A program made the position numbers and the translations under genes. From NCBI RefSeq assembly GCF_021412625.1, contig NZ_JAKCFI010000008.1, positions 372,001 to 436,000 of the forward strand: a DNA stretch of 64,000 bases, in the 5' to 3' direction. Each line of letters starts with the position of its first letter. Positions within the stretch are counted from its first letter, which is position 1. The notes beneath the pieces are model-generated. The model had not been told where the DNA came from. It did not search any database and was given only the letters and a program-made list of their open reading frames with translations. Shown piece by piece: positions 15,684 through 24,192 of the stretch. The DNA is from Myxococcus stipitatus. Its GTDB lineage: Bacteria; Myxococcota; Myxococcia; Myxococcales; Myxococcaceae.

Positions 15684-16867
15684 GTGCGCACCTCCCTCGG
15701 ATTCCAGTGGCCGGGCAGGACCAACCCCAGGCCTTCGTGAGGACCGGCCTCGGGAGGAGTCCCCCAGGCGGCCAGCCACAGCTTCTCGAGCGAGGTGAAC
15801 CCGCTCCCGTCTCGCTTCTCGAAGAAGTACGTGGCGCCCGCGGGCACCAGTCGCCGCGTGGCCCGGGGCGCCCTCGCCACCATGTCCCACGTGGACAACT
15901 CCAGCGGCCGGGGAACCATCGCCGCCCTGAGCACGACCTCCCCGTCCACCCCAGGCAACGTGCCCACCCAGGCGGGACGTCCTTCGTGCGATTCACACAC
16001 CAGGCCATCCGGCAACCAGCCCCGCTGGAAGAAGGCGGGTGTGGCCAGGATGAGCCGCAGGCCCGGAGAACTCGCAGGCAGGTCCGGCGGCGGGGCGAAG
16101 AGCGACGCCGTCACGGGCTCGGTCGACGTCAGGCGGCGCTTGCCCCCGAGCCCCAGGAGCCCCGAGGGAAACGCCTTCGCGGCGTCGGGCACGGAGCACT
16201 CGACGCCCAGCGCCCACTCCCCCACGGGCAGCGCGTCATCGGACCTGGAGCCGAGCGTCTCCAGCACCTCGGACTGATACAGCATCCCCGGCTCGGCGGT
16301 CTGCGATTTCGAGTTCAACGTGACGTGGATGTCATTGCGCCGCACAGGGTCGGGAGCGGCGGGGCCCTTTGGGGGCTCCCCCCTCAACCACTGGCGCATC
16401 ATCGCGTCCGTCCAGAAGGAGGGCCCCGTCTCGGGCTTCGCCTTGGGCAGCGAGGGAACCCAGAGGCCATCGAGTGCCTCGTCATCCCGAGAGCCGAGCG
16501 TCCCGACATCGGAGGAGAGCGGCCTCGGAAGAAGCCGTTGCGACTCCCCCTGCACCCGCAGCACGTCCGCGGGAACCGGCCAGAGTCGGGAGTCCGGGCC
16601 AAAGGACGCTTCCCCCATCGGACGCCACAGCGTCAGCAACTTCCGGACGGCGATGTCTCGTGTCTCCCACTCCCAATCGAGCGACGCGCCCGCGCCACGA
16701 CGCGCCAGGAGCGTCTGCCCCCACGCCGCTCGGAGCGCACCGAGCACGGTCGACGGAGGAGGCCACTCGTGCGAGTGGCTCCGACCGACGTCGCTGGTGT
16801 ACCAGCCCCGTCCGTTCTTGCAGAACAACCCCTCCCTGGGGAGCAGGGCAAAACGAGCCGTGTTCAT
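15680..16867 (-). CDS. cmr3: Type III-B RAMP protein Cmr3 (Cas5)
   Basis: The 395-residue protein contains the Cmr3 hallmarks. The N-terminus MNTARFALLPREGLFCKNGRGWY is followed by HEWPPPSTVLGALRAAW (about residues 33-49). Later come LGLGGKRRLTSTEP and PAFFQRGWLP. Cmr3 is the Cas5-like subunit that recognises the crRNA 5' handle and contacts Cas10. ATG 16867 overlaps the cmr2 stop (ATGA) with GGAGG four bases upstream; the longer frame from 16954 runs into cmr2 and is rejected. Length is close to family norm. Confidence 0.9.
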   Translation of the reverse strand: MNTARFALLPREGLFCKNGRGWYTSDVGRSHSHEWPPPSTVLGALRAAWGQTLLARRGAGASLDWEWETRDIAVRKLLTLWRPMGEASFGPDSRLWPVPADVLRVQGESQRLLPRPLSSDVGTLGSRDDEALDGLWVPSLPKAKPETGPSFWTDAMMRQWLRGEPPKGPAAPDPVRRNDIHVTLNSKSQTAEPGMLYQSEVLETLGSRSDDALPVGEWALGVECSVPDAAKAFPSGLLGLGGKRRLTSTEPVTASLFAPPPDLPASSPGLRLILATPAFFQRGWLPDGLVCESHEGRPAWVGTLPGVDGEVVLRAAMVPRPLELSTWDMVARAPRATRRLVPAGATYFFEKRDGSGFTSLEKLWLAAWGTPPEAGPHEGLGLVLPGHWNPREVRT

Positions 16868-18675
16868 GCGACCTCCTTCGGGGTGTCGGCGTCGTCGGTG
16901 GCCCACGGCTCGGCGCGGAAGAACATCTCCGCCACCCAGACACGCGCCACCCACGAGGAGACACGCTTCTGGACCTCGCCCAGCGGCAAGGGCATCTCCA
17001 GGTCCAGCCCCACCGTGCCGGGCATGAGCCCGTTGTCATCGCCTCCGCCCATGTCCGTGCGCTTCAGGACCCGCCGCACCTCGCGGGCCAGCACGCTGCC
17101 CAGCCGTGGGTCCTGATAGAGCGCGTCCTTCTCATCCGTGGGCCGCGGAAAGCGGCGAGTGAGCTCCTCCACGTCCTGGAGCTTCTTCAGGGGCAGCCTC
17201 CCCCCACGCCTCAACGCGGTGGCCTGCGCCATCTGCGCGAGCGCGCCGGGAGAGGAGGACCAGCGCGCCCGCCAGGTATGCAGGCGTCCCGCGCGCAACC
17301 GGGCCACGATGCCCAGACCATCCCGCGCCTCGGCGCCCTCCCCCTTCGCCAGCTTCTCCGCGCGACGCCCCAGGTCCAGGAGGTCGCCCAGGCTCTCCAG
17401 CACATGACCGATGCCGAGCCCCACGGACAGCGTCGGTGGCTTGTCGACCACTTCTCGCAGGATGCGCATGAAGCTCGCGCGGAGCTGGGCGGCGCACTTC
17501 AGGGCGTTCGGCAGGGCCACGAACGCGAGGACATCGTCGCCGCCCGCGTAGACAAGGACGCCATCATGCTTCTCGACGATGGTTCGAGCCTCGAGCGCGA
17601 AATCCGTGAGCGCGCGCGAGAGCGCCTGGTGGGCCTCATGGCCCTTCTCAGCGAGCACTTCGAGCGCCTTGCCCATGTTGTCCCCATCCGCGGAGAGACA
17701 TACGACATACGGGTAGGGCTCCCCGGCTTCCCTCAAGAGAGGCCGAACATGAGACGCATAGAAGTCCGTCCCGGGCTCCGGCGTGACGTCCTCTTCCTCC
17801 AGGAGGGTCCGCCAGCGGTCCGGCAGCAGGAGCTGCGCGTCGTACGGGAAGCGCCTCACCCACTCCCGCCCTCGGATATCAACACCTGTCACGGCATCAG
17901 GGGCCTGCTGCTTCAACTCCTTGCACCCATCGCGGAGCTTCGAGAACTCGGCCTGGCAGGTCGCCTCGGCATGCGCGAGGAAGGCCGACAATCCGATGGA
18001 GGGCACTGGCACGAACTGCCCGGGCGTGCCTCCGGTCCGCTTGAGCAGGCCGATGGCGTCGAGTTGCTCACGCAGACCGATGCGGAACCGGGCCCACTTG
18101 CCCTTGCGTGGATTCTTCGGGCGCAGCACCGACTCGCGCGCGCCATCCAGGCTCGACTTGTGGATGCCACCGCGCTGGTGCACCCAGGGCGTGAACGCCT
18201 GGAGCCGCTTGCGCCCGGCGATGGCCTCCTCGATCCGAACCAGCGCGGCCTTGTACTCCTTCTCGGACGCATACTGTGTCCAGGCGGCCTGGAACTCGAG
18301 CAACGTGTCGAGCTGCTCCTTCGCGGTCTCCAGGGACGCACCATCCACGAGCTCGCGGTGCTCATGCCACTGCGCGAGGCCCCAGCCCGACAAGCGCTCG
18401 CGCACGGCCTCCCGCGCCTTGCGCGCCACGGCACGCGGGTCACCCTCGGGCAGACGGACGAGCAGCTTGTTGGGCAGGCCAGTGTCTTTCTGGGTACCCG
18501 AAGGAAGGACCGGGAAGATGAACTCAACACCGGGCACTCCCGTGAGCGTCTCCACGGCCGTCTTGCTCAATTCGCTGAGCACGTGACTGCCGAACCAGAG
18601 GTCTCGGGTGCGACGGGCCTGCGCGATGAAGCTCTGCACGGGCCCGATGGTCATCAAGAGCAGATAGGCGGACAT
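16864..18675 (-). CDS. cmr2: Cas10/Cmr2 with GGDD cyclase motif but no HD domain
   Basis: The 603-residue protein opens with MTIGPVQSFIAQARRTRDLWFGS, the first palm-like domain of Cmr2, so the usual N-terminal HD nuclease is absent. Full-length Cmr2 proteins are nearer 850-1000 residues. The polymerase/cyclase motif AGGDDVLAF (GGDD at 378-381) and the ADGDNMG segment (329-335) are intact, predicting cyclic oligoadenylate synthesis when target RNA is bound. The usual zinc-ribbon cysteine pairs are not present; only C240, C251 and C326 are seen. The ATG follows GGAG nine bases upstream and abuts the cmr1 stop. Loss of HD implies defence depends on cOA-activated effectors. Confidence 0.93.
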   Translation of the reverse strand: MSAYLLLMTIGPVQSFIAQARRTRDLWFGSHVLSELSKTAVETLTGVPGVEFIFPVLPSGTQKDTGLPNKLLVRLPEGDPRAVARKAREAVRERLSGWGLAQWHEHRELVDGASLETAKEQLDTLLEFQAAWTQYASEKEYKAALVRIEEAIAGRKRLQAFTPWVHQRGGIHKSSLDGARESVLRPKNPRKGKWARFRIGLREQLDAIGLLKRTGGTPGQFVPVPSIGLSAFLAHAEATCQAEFSKLRDGCKELKQQAPDAVTGVDIRGREWVRRFPYDAQLLLPDRWRTLLEEEDVTPEPGTDFYASHVRPLLREAGEPYPYVVCLSADGDNMGKALEVLAEKGHEAHQALSRALTDFALEARTIVEKHDGVLVYAGGDDVLAFVALPNALKCAAQLRASFMRILREVVDKPPTLSVGLGIGHVLESLGDLLDLGRRAEKLAKGEGAEARDGLGIVARLRAGRLHTWRARWSSSPGALAQMAQATALRRGGRLPLKKLQDVEELTRRFPRPTDEKDALYQDPRLGSVLAREVRRVLKRTDMGGGDDNGLMPGTVGLDLEMPLPLGEVQKRVSSWVARVWVAEMFFRAEPWATDDADTPKEVA

Positions 18676-20121
18676 CTAGAGCATCTCCTTCGCCCCACGC
18701 GGGTGCTTCTTGAGCCAGCTCAGGAAGGCGTCACGCACGTTGGAGTCCACCAACGGCGGATAGAGGGCGGCGTCCTCCCGAGGAACCGGCGCATCGAAGG
18801 CCGCCCTGGAGCCAGGGATCGGAAACGAGCGCTTCTTCTTGCGAACCAGGACGACGTTTCCTCGAGGCCACGCCCGGTGGAGCCAGAGCGCGATGGGCAC
18901 GAACCGCCCCCCGAGTAACGGCATGGCCTTCACGATGAGCGGAGACGCCAGGCGCTCACGAACCTTCGTGTCGTCCTCCCAGCGCAGCTCGACCTCCTCG
19001 GGCTCGGAGGTCGGTGGCGACAACTGGATGTAGGGCACCCTCTCCCGGTTCTTCTCCTGGAAGCGGATGGTCACCGGAAGCCCGAAGCTCGACCGGGGCC
19101 ACACCACCTTGGCCGACTTTCCCTCCCGAGGGTCATGCGCCCACTTGCCATGCGGCGGCTTCAACAGGAGACGCACGTTGTCCGGCTCGGGCCACCGCGA
19201 GCGGCCCGGACGATTCGGAGCCCCCCACTCACGCGCGTACGCCTCCTGTGGCTTCGCCCGCGCGTCCGGCGGCTGCTGCTGGCGGAAGTCCCGCAGCCAG
19301 TCGACCGCCTTGAGCCAGGTCCTCATCGCCTCCCGGGAATCGGAGCCGTGAACGAGACGTGCACCACACAGCGAGGGCATGTCCCGAGCAGGAGCCGCGC
19401 TCACGGGCCCCAGCAACGTCACACCCGGCAGATGCTGACGCAGGGCCGCGGCCGTCGCGGACGCGGGCAACCATCGCGCCTCCTCGGCCGTCACGGTCAG
19501 GCTCCCCAGCCCACGCCGAGTACGGCTGCCGTAGCCACCCCAGAGAATCCAGGCGCGAACCGCGTTCTCGACCTCCGTCTGGTGTTGAACCGGTACGCGA
19601 ACCGTCAGGAGGAACCGCACGCCCGGCCGATACCGCTGCGCGGGAGGTTTCGTCTCCCCCGATTTCTGCGCACGGGCGATCCAGAGCACGTAGGCCCCAT
19701 CCGCGTCCTGCTCGATATCGGAGTCGTCCATGATGCGAGGCTTCAAGGGATCGACGCTCACGAGCACTTCCACTGGCGAGCGTGTTCCCTCGTCTCCGCC
19801 CATGCCGCCCCAGAGGGCTCGCTCGCGACCCGCCAGCTCGCGCGGCGTCGCGCACTGATGGCCATACAAGGCACGCCACCAGAAACGCAGGTGTCCTCGG
19901 ATGGTCGGGGCCCGGATGACATCGACCGTGTCCACCTTCCGGAGCGTCGTCGAGCCCCCCAGGATGGGCGTGACGCTCTCGAGGGACACCGTGAACGAAG
20001 CCAGCAATGGCCCCCGGGCCAATCGCCGCTCGCCACGCGTGGGGTCCGGAAGCGGCTTCCTCAACGGCATGCCGGTCCCTGTCGGCGTGCCTCCAGACAC
20101 ACGCTCGTCGGTGCTCTCCAT
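18676..20121 (-). CDS. cmr1: Type III-B RAMP protein Cmr1 (Cas7)
   Basis: This 481-residue protein has the Cmr1 core: SLESVTPILGGSTTLRKVDTVDVIRAPTIRGHLRFWWRAL near residues 46-85, and AWILWGGYGSRTRRGLGSL near 188-206. Cmr1 is the RAMP subunit that joins Cmr6 at the 3' end of the complex and helps capture target RNA. A 35-residue N-terminal tail precedes the fold. ATG 20121 has GGAGGA ten bases upstream. The gene lies 103 bp behind the SAVED effector and adjoins cmr2, the usual first gene of the Cmr core. Confidence 0.9.
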   Translation of the reverse strand: MESTDERVSGGTPTGTGMPLRKPLPDPTRGERRLARGPLLASFTVSLESVTPILGGSTTLRKVDTVDVIRAPTIRGHLRFWWRALYGHQCATPRELAGRERALWGGMGGDEGTRSPVEVLVSVDPLKPRIMDDSDIEQDADGAYVLWIARAQKSGETKPPAQRYRPGVRFLLTVRVPVQHQTEVENAVRAWILWGGYGSRTRRGLGSLTVTAEEARWLPASATAAALRQHLPGVTLLGPVSAAPARDMPSLCGARLVHGSDSREAMRTWLKAVDWLRDFRQQQPPDARAKPQEAYAREWGAPNRPGRSRWPEPDNVRLLLKPPHGKWAHDPREGKSAKVVWPRSSFGLPVTIRFQEKNRERVPYIQLSPPTSEPEEVELRWEDDTKVRERLASPLIVKAMPLLGGRFVPIALWLHRAWPRGNVVLVRKKKRSFPIPGSRAAFDAPVPREDAALYPPLVDSNVRDAFLSWLKKHPRGAKEML

Positions 20122-20224
20122 TTGAATGTGCTCCTCCAGATGCGCCTGCGTCAGCAGCGAGTGGAACGTCCGACCGCGTGGGCTTCCGCGCTGAAGACGG
20201 GAACGGGGAAATTCGTTACCTCGC

Positions 20225-21697
20225 TCATCCGGTCTCCAGCGTGAGGAACGGGACGTACCCGCCGGAGACGGTGCGCTCGTAGGTCACCACCGTCCCGAGC
20301 GCGTTGAGGCGCTGGCCCAGGAACAGGCAACTGGTCGCTGGCGCGAAGGGAATCAGGTGCGTGGAGGTGGTCCGATACGCGTTGCGCGCGCGGCGGATGT
20401 GCTCCCGGGCCTGGACGGCGAAGGCCACCGCGTCCCCGGCCGACGTCACGGCACCGTCTCCCGGCCCCTCCTCGGGCTCCAGGATGAGCACCGCGCGGAA
20501 GCGCCCCGGGCGCTCGGCCTCGAAGCGCTCCAGGTCCACGCGGGCGTCGTTCGTGAGCTGGAACAGCACCAGCAACGCGCGGGCCTCGGGTGAGCCGGCG
20601 CGCTCCTCGACTCGCAGCCTCCGGGACGAAGAGCCCGCGTCCGAGCGCCAGTGGAACACTTCGCCGCGGGTCGGCTGCTCCGCTCGGAAGCGGAAGCCCG
20701 CGACCTCGGAGAAGACGACCCCGACCGCCAGCGACACGCTCAGCGGCAGCTTGCCCCGGAGGTCCACGAAGGTCCCATCGGCCCTGCGCGCCAAGCTCCG
20801 CTTCGCCTCGAGCAGCTCTGGGAGGAGCCTTCCGCGCCAGACCTCCTCTGACGGGAGCCCTCGCGTGTCCCGGTCGAACCAGGCGGTCCAGTCCAGCTCC
20901 ACCGTGGGAGCCCTGTCCCACTGGCGCCGGGCCCAGCCGTGAATCCAGAGGCTGACCTGGGGCGACGCCTCGCTCGACGCATACAGCTCGCGCTGACGAA
21001 GGAAGGCCCGCAGGGACTCGCGCGTGATGCGCCGCGCGTCACCCGCGACCTCCACGCATTCGCGCAGATGGTCCACGGCGGTGGAGCGGGGATTGGGCCC
21101 CTTGCGCAGGCCCAGCCGCTCCATGCGCTCGTCCACCTGCTCCTCCAGGTCGGTGATGCTCCCGTAGCCGAGCCGGAGGCGCAGGTCCCCGAAGAAGTCG
21201 CGCAACGACTCCGGAGTCGTCTCGAACTGCTCGCACCAGCGCGACGAGTGCGCGGCGAGCGCCCCCTTCGTGGTCTCGGTGAAGAACGACTCGGCGAGCC
21301 GATGGTCCCGCCCCTGGAGATGGCGCCCCAGCTCCGCGTCCGCGCCCCAGTTGCTCACCAGCACGATCTCCACGCGTCCTCGGTCGCGGAGCTTCCGCCA
21401 GCTGTCGTACAGCTTGTGCAGCAGTGAGCGGCCCTGCTTCGTGGTCGCCTCGGACAGCGACTCCCACGAGTAGTGGCTGCGCTGGTCGACATGGAACTTC
21501 ACCTGCACGTAGCGGCTGGCCGCGCCGGTGTCCTCGCGCGCGTACAGCGTCACGTCATCCGCGAAGCCCGCATCCGGGTCCTCGATGAAGCCGCAGGTAT
21601 AGAGGCCGGGCTCCTCGAGCAGCCTCAGCAGCTCGTACCAGCCATATAGATGCTGGAATCGGTCTCCTTGAAGACGCGATGCGCTCTGGTTGCCCAT
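20225..21697 (-). CDS. Cap4-like nuclease fused to a SAVED cyclic-nucleotide sensor
   Basis: The N-terminal 200 residues look like the DUF4297/Cap4 DNA endonuclease: GDRFQHLYGWYELLRLL, then acidic DD (47-48) and YVQVK (64-67), a PD-(D/E)XK core. The C-terminal 170 residues read as a SAVED domain (LPLSVSLAVGVVFSEVAGFRF, ALLVLFQLTNDARVDLERF, HLIPFAPATSCLFLGQRLN). SAVED domains bind cyclic oligonucleotides. In CBASS this protein pairs with a CD-NTase, but none is nearby. It instead heads the Cmr operon, 103 bp before cmr1, so cOA from the GGDD-containing Cas10 is the likely ligand. Activation would cause DNA cleavage. No clear ribosome site precedes 21697. Confidence 0.72.
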   Translation of the reverse strand: MGNQSASRLQGDRFQHLYGWYELLRLLEEPGLYTCGFIEDPDAGFADDVTLYAREDTGAASRYVQVKFHVDQRSHYSWESLSEATTKQGRSLLHKLYDSWRKLRDRGRVEIVLVSNWGADAELGRHLQGRDHRLAESFFTETTKGALAAHSSRWCEQFETTPESLRDFFGDLRLRLGYGSITDLEEQVDERMERLGLRKGPNPRSTAVDHLRECVEVAGDARRITRESLRAFLRQRELYASSEASPQVSLWIHGWARRQWDRAPTVELDWTAWFDRDTRGLPSEEVWRGRLLPELLEAKRSLARRADGTFVDLRGKLPLSVSLAVGVVFSEVAGFRFRAEQPTRGEVFHWRSDAGSSSRRLRVEERAGSPEARALLVLFQLTNDARVDLERFEAERPGRFRAVLILEPEEGPGDGAVTSAGDAVAFAVQAREHIRRARNAYRTTSTHLIPFAPATSCLFLGQRLNALGTVVTYERTVSGGYVPFLTLETG

Positions 21698-21743
21698 GGT
21701 TTGCTCTTACAGACGGAAGGGCTCGGGAATGAGTACCTCCCGA

Positions 21744-21787
21744 GGGGTAGGGACCTCGTGAACCCAACGGCTTGCGCGGCGTTCGTT
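21744..21787. repeat. 44-bp motif, copy 1
   Basis: The sequence GACCTCGTGAACCCAACGGC, ten variable bases, then TTCGTTACCTGGCG has a same-length partner at 24317-24360. The conserved arms differ at only three positions. The copy lies between the frameshifted small gene and the nuclease-SAVED gene, 50 to 90 bases upstream of the latter's start. It may be a regulatory element or a remnant of a duplicated module. Confidence 0.4.
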
Positions 21788-22110
21788 ACCTGGCGGGCAG
21801 CAGGCCGCGGTGGGCACTGAAGAACGCCTCGAAGAGCAGGCGCATCTGCTCCTGGAGTTCCTCGCGCGGCCGCTCGTCCCAGCGGCTGAGCGCATCGAGC
21901 AGGCGCCCCCCAGCTCCGGTCCTCGTCTCGCACGAGCCTGCGCTGGACGTAGACGGCGGTGACCAGGCCCTCTCCCGCGTCCGCCTGCATGAGCCGTACG
22001 CGATGCTGGGCGTAGCGCTCATGTGGGTCGGGGCAGGTCCGGAGACCGGCGAGCTCGATGGTCACTTGCTCGAGTTCGGGGCTGGCCCGCGACGTGCGCT
22101 TCGCCATCAT
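21786..22110 (-). pseudogene. Small unknown gene broken by a one-base insertion in a G6 tract
   Basis: Two minus-strand frames join into one plausible gene. One runs from ATG 22110 (MMAKRTSRASPELEQVTIEL) to the poly-G run at 21906-21911. The other continues from that run to a TGA at 21786 with RLLDALSRWDERPREELQEQ. Removing a single G restores a 107-residue reading frame; 325 nt minus one is divisible by three. No family is recognised; the protein would be charged and helical. It lies 88 bp upstream of the nuclease-SAVED gene, on the same strand, so it may once have belonged to the type III operon. Homopolymer sequencing error and phase variation are alternatives. Confidence 0.5.
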
Positions 22111-22372
22111 CGAGAAGCGGCAGGCGTGGAACAGCCCCCTGTGATAGGGAAGTTGCCGCCTCGGCAGGCGCCGCAGTTCCCCACGCGAGAACGAACGCGA
22201 GGGCCTATCCAGCCGGCTGGTTCAAAGGCGCACGATCTCCCGGTGCCGGCAGCTCCCCTCCTGGGGATTCACCCAGTGGGACAAACTGGCAGCAGCGCTG
22301 TCCCAGAACGGCAACGCCCCGACGCTGCCATGAGGAGTGCCGGGGCGAGCTCAATGACCACGGAGGAGTGGT

Positions 22373-22945
22373 TCAGACCTCGTCGAAGCGCCCCCCGAAG
22401 ATGCCGTTTGCCTCCAGTGCATCCTTGATCTCTTCGTCGACGATGATTGGCATGTTCCAGCCCCACAACCGAAACACACGCACGTCCCCTACCTTGGACT
22501 TGTCGATGCGCAGCCCAATGACGGACCTGTACTGTCCGGCTCGGTCGGCATGAAGTTCCTCGTCCGCGGTGAAGTATTGAACCTCCCTGCACGAGGCATC
22601 GTCGATGCAGCGAATCTCTCGCGCCACGTTCAGGATGAAGTAGGGCTTGGACTGCCCCTCCACATCAACAGGGAAGAGCTGCACGTCATCGGGAGCCATC
22701 TCGCGAAAAACAGACGCAGCGCGCTCACTGACAATCGGCGTGAACGCAGTCCCCGCAAACTCAATATCCAGAGGCTCTCCAGGCCGCTCGATGGGAACCC
22801 GCAACCGCTCTTGAAGCTCGACGGGCTTGCCCTGCCTGAACAGCCAAAGGTCGTCGAGTTGTCGGCCTCGAGTGTCGATTGGGTCATCGAGCCCCCAATA
22901 CCCACTCCTCACGTCCATCTTCAAACTGAAGTAGCGCCGTCCCAT
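22373..22945 (-). CDS. Imm11-family immunity protein, second copy
   Basis: This 190-residue paralogue of the protein at 1704-2291 shares DVQLFPVDVEGQSKPYFILNV, LRIDKSK, VFRL and IKDALE in the same order. It starts with ATG 22945 four bases after the stop of the SitA-like gene, so the pair is co-translated. Differences from the first copy are spread along the length, as expected if each immunity protein fits its own toxin. Because the linked toxin gene lacks most of its AHH domain, this immunity protein may protect against related toxins from other cells; that is inference. Confidence 0.78.
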   Translation of the reverse strand: MGRRYFSLKMDVRSGYWGLDDPIDTRGRQLDDLWLFRQGKPVELQERLRVPIERPGEPLDIEFAGTAFTPIVSERAASVFREMAPDDVQLFPVDVEGQSKPYFILNVAREIRCIDDASCREVQYFTADEELHADRAGQYRSVIGLRIDKSKVGDVRVFRLWGWNMPIIVDEEIKDALEANGIFGGRFDEV

Positions 22946-22948
22946 GCT

Positions 22949-23890
22949 CTATTCCCGGGCCCCCTGGGGGACGAGGGCGCGCAGTTCCGACCCTTGCCTT
23001 ACGAGTTCCCGAGCAATCCTGGCAAGCTCTTCCACCAGTCTCGCCCGGCAACGCGCGGCACCTCGACATCCCTGCGTCGCAAATTCGAGCCGCTCGAGAA
23101 TCGCCTCGTGATACTCGCGGGGATGTGGTCCCTGATGCCCCCTGACCCTCACGAGATTCTCAGGGTCATTCAGGTCCATCTCCGCGCGCCTGAAGATGCG
23201 TTCGAACTTCGGCGTCCACGGCCCCGCGCTCGCCAACTCGTCGACGCGCACCGCATCCCGAGACTCCTCCATGAGTCGAAGGAAGCCCTGTCCGATGTTC
23301 CAGACGGGCCCTGTTCCCAGGTACGCAATCAGTGAGGCGGTCAGGGCGATGGCAATCAGCTTCGTGACGGGCTCGGGCGCCACCAGCATTACGAGCGCCG
23401 TCCCTATCATCGTCGTCACCATGGCGCGCAGGGCAGCAGCGTTCACCATGTCGCGAATCGCCTCCTCGACGCCTTCCCACACCGTGTCGAGGGCGAAGTA
23501 GAGCGCGAAGATTCGCCGCTCCGTGGGCCCGAGCGCCAGTCCACCGGCAAGCAGGCTCAAGCAGGTGTGGGGCTCGTCCTTTCGCTGGCAGATGCGCTCG
23601 TAGGACGGGGGGACCGACTTCCCTTGCGCACCGTCGACAATGCCAGCGGAGGACGCGAGCAGTGAGCGCCGGTCGTCCTGCTCTGCTTCTCGGAACGCGA
23701 CGTCCAACCGCATGTCCAGGACGAGCCGCGCGACCGCACTCTTGAACGCATCTTCGCCTATCTCGACGGGCTCGGACTCTTCGGGCGTGAAGGCGATGGG
23801 GTCGCCCCGCCCCGTGTCGAGGTGGACGACGGGAGTCGAAGCGCATCCACTCGCGAGCAGCAGCCATGCAGCAAGTCCTAAAGCTCTCAT
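22949..23890 (-). CDS. SitA5-type lipoprotein with internally deleted AHH region
   Basis: The 313-residue protein has a lipobox (LLLASGC, lipid-attachment Cys near 16) and the same N-terminal region as the toxin at 2293-3594, up to GPVWNIGQGFLRL. It then jumps directly to GPWTPKFERIF. About 118 residues are missing relative to the first copy, including the hydrophobic stretch and the HHICTNKN motif, although GHQGPHPREYH remains. The reading frame is intact, so this is a clean in-frame deletion or a distinct short family member. Nuclease activity is doubtful. It is coupled to the following Imm11 gene. Confidence 0.72.
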   Translation of the reverse strand: MRALGLAAWLLLASGCASTPVVHLDTGRGDPIAFTPEESEPVEIGEDAFKSAVARLVLDMRLDVAFREAEQDDRRSLLASSAGIVDGAQGKSVPPSYERICQRKDEPHTCLSLLAGGLALGPTERRIFALYFALDTVWEGVEEAIRDMVNAAALRAMVTTMIGTALVMLVAPEPVTKLIAIALTASLIAYLGTGPVWNIGQGFLRLMEESRDAVRVDELASAGPWTPKFERIFRRAEMDLNDPENLVRVRGHQGPHPREYHEAILERLEFATQGCRGAARCRARLVEELARIARELVRQGSELRALVPQGARE

Positions 23891-23982
23891 GTGGCCCCCG
23901 GGTCAGCCGCCAGCGCATCTGCGGACGATGCGCGACATAGCAGTCGACCCTGACAGCCTCAAGGGTCCAGGACCTCTCGCTA

Positions 23983-24011
23983 GACCTCCAAGGTCCATGA
24001 CCTTGAAGGTC
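23983..24011. promoter_or_regulatory. Inverted repeat upstream of the SitA-like gene
   Basis: Two 13-bp arms (GACCTCCAAGGTC and GACCTTGAAGGTC) pair with one mismatch around a CAT loop. It lies about 95 bases upstream of the start at 23890. No T-run follows, so an operator is more likely than an intrinsic terminator. Confidence 0.4.
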
Positions 24012-24192
24012 GAACTCCGGCTCCTGGCCAGATGGCGTGTCTATCCAGCGGGTCAGGCCCACTCACATCTTGCCTACCGGGATGGGCAACAGGAGAGCCG
24101 TCAAACCCCGTGCGAGCTAACGGCTGACTTTTCCGCCCTTGACGAACATCCACACGGCACGCGTGGCCATCCGGAACTTCGCCAACCACCAG

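Noticed and set aside
16369-18918. Plus-strand open frame of 849 codons over cmr2 and cmr3
   Set aside because: It is antisense to recognised Cmr genes and contains no recognisable domain; composition is the typical Arg/Pro/His-rich pattern of GC shadows.
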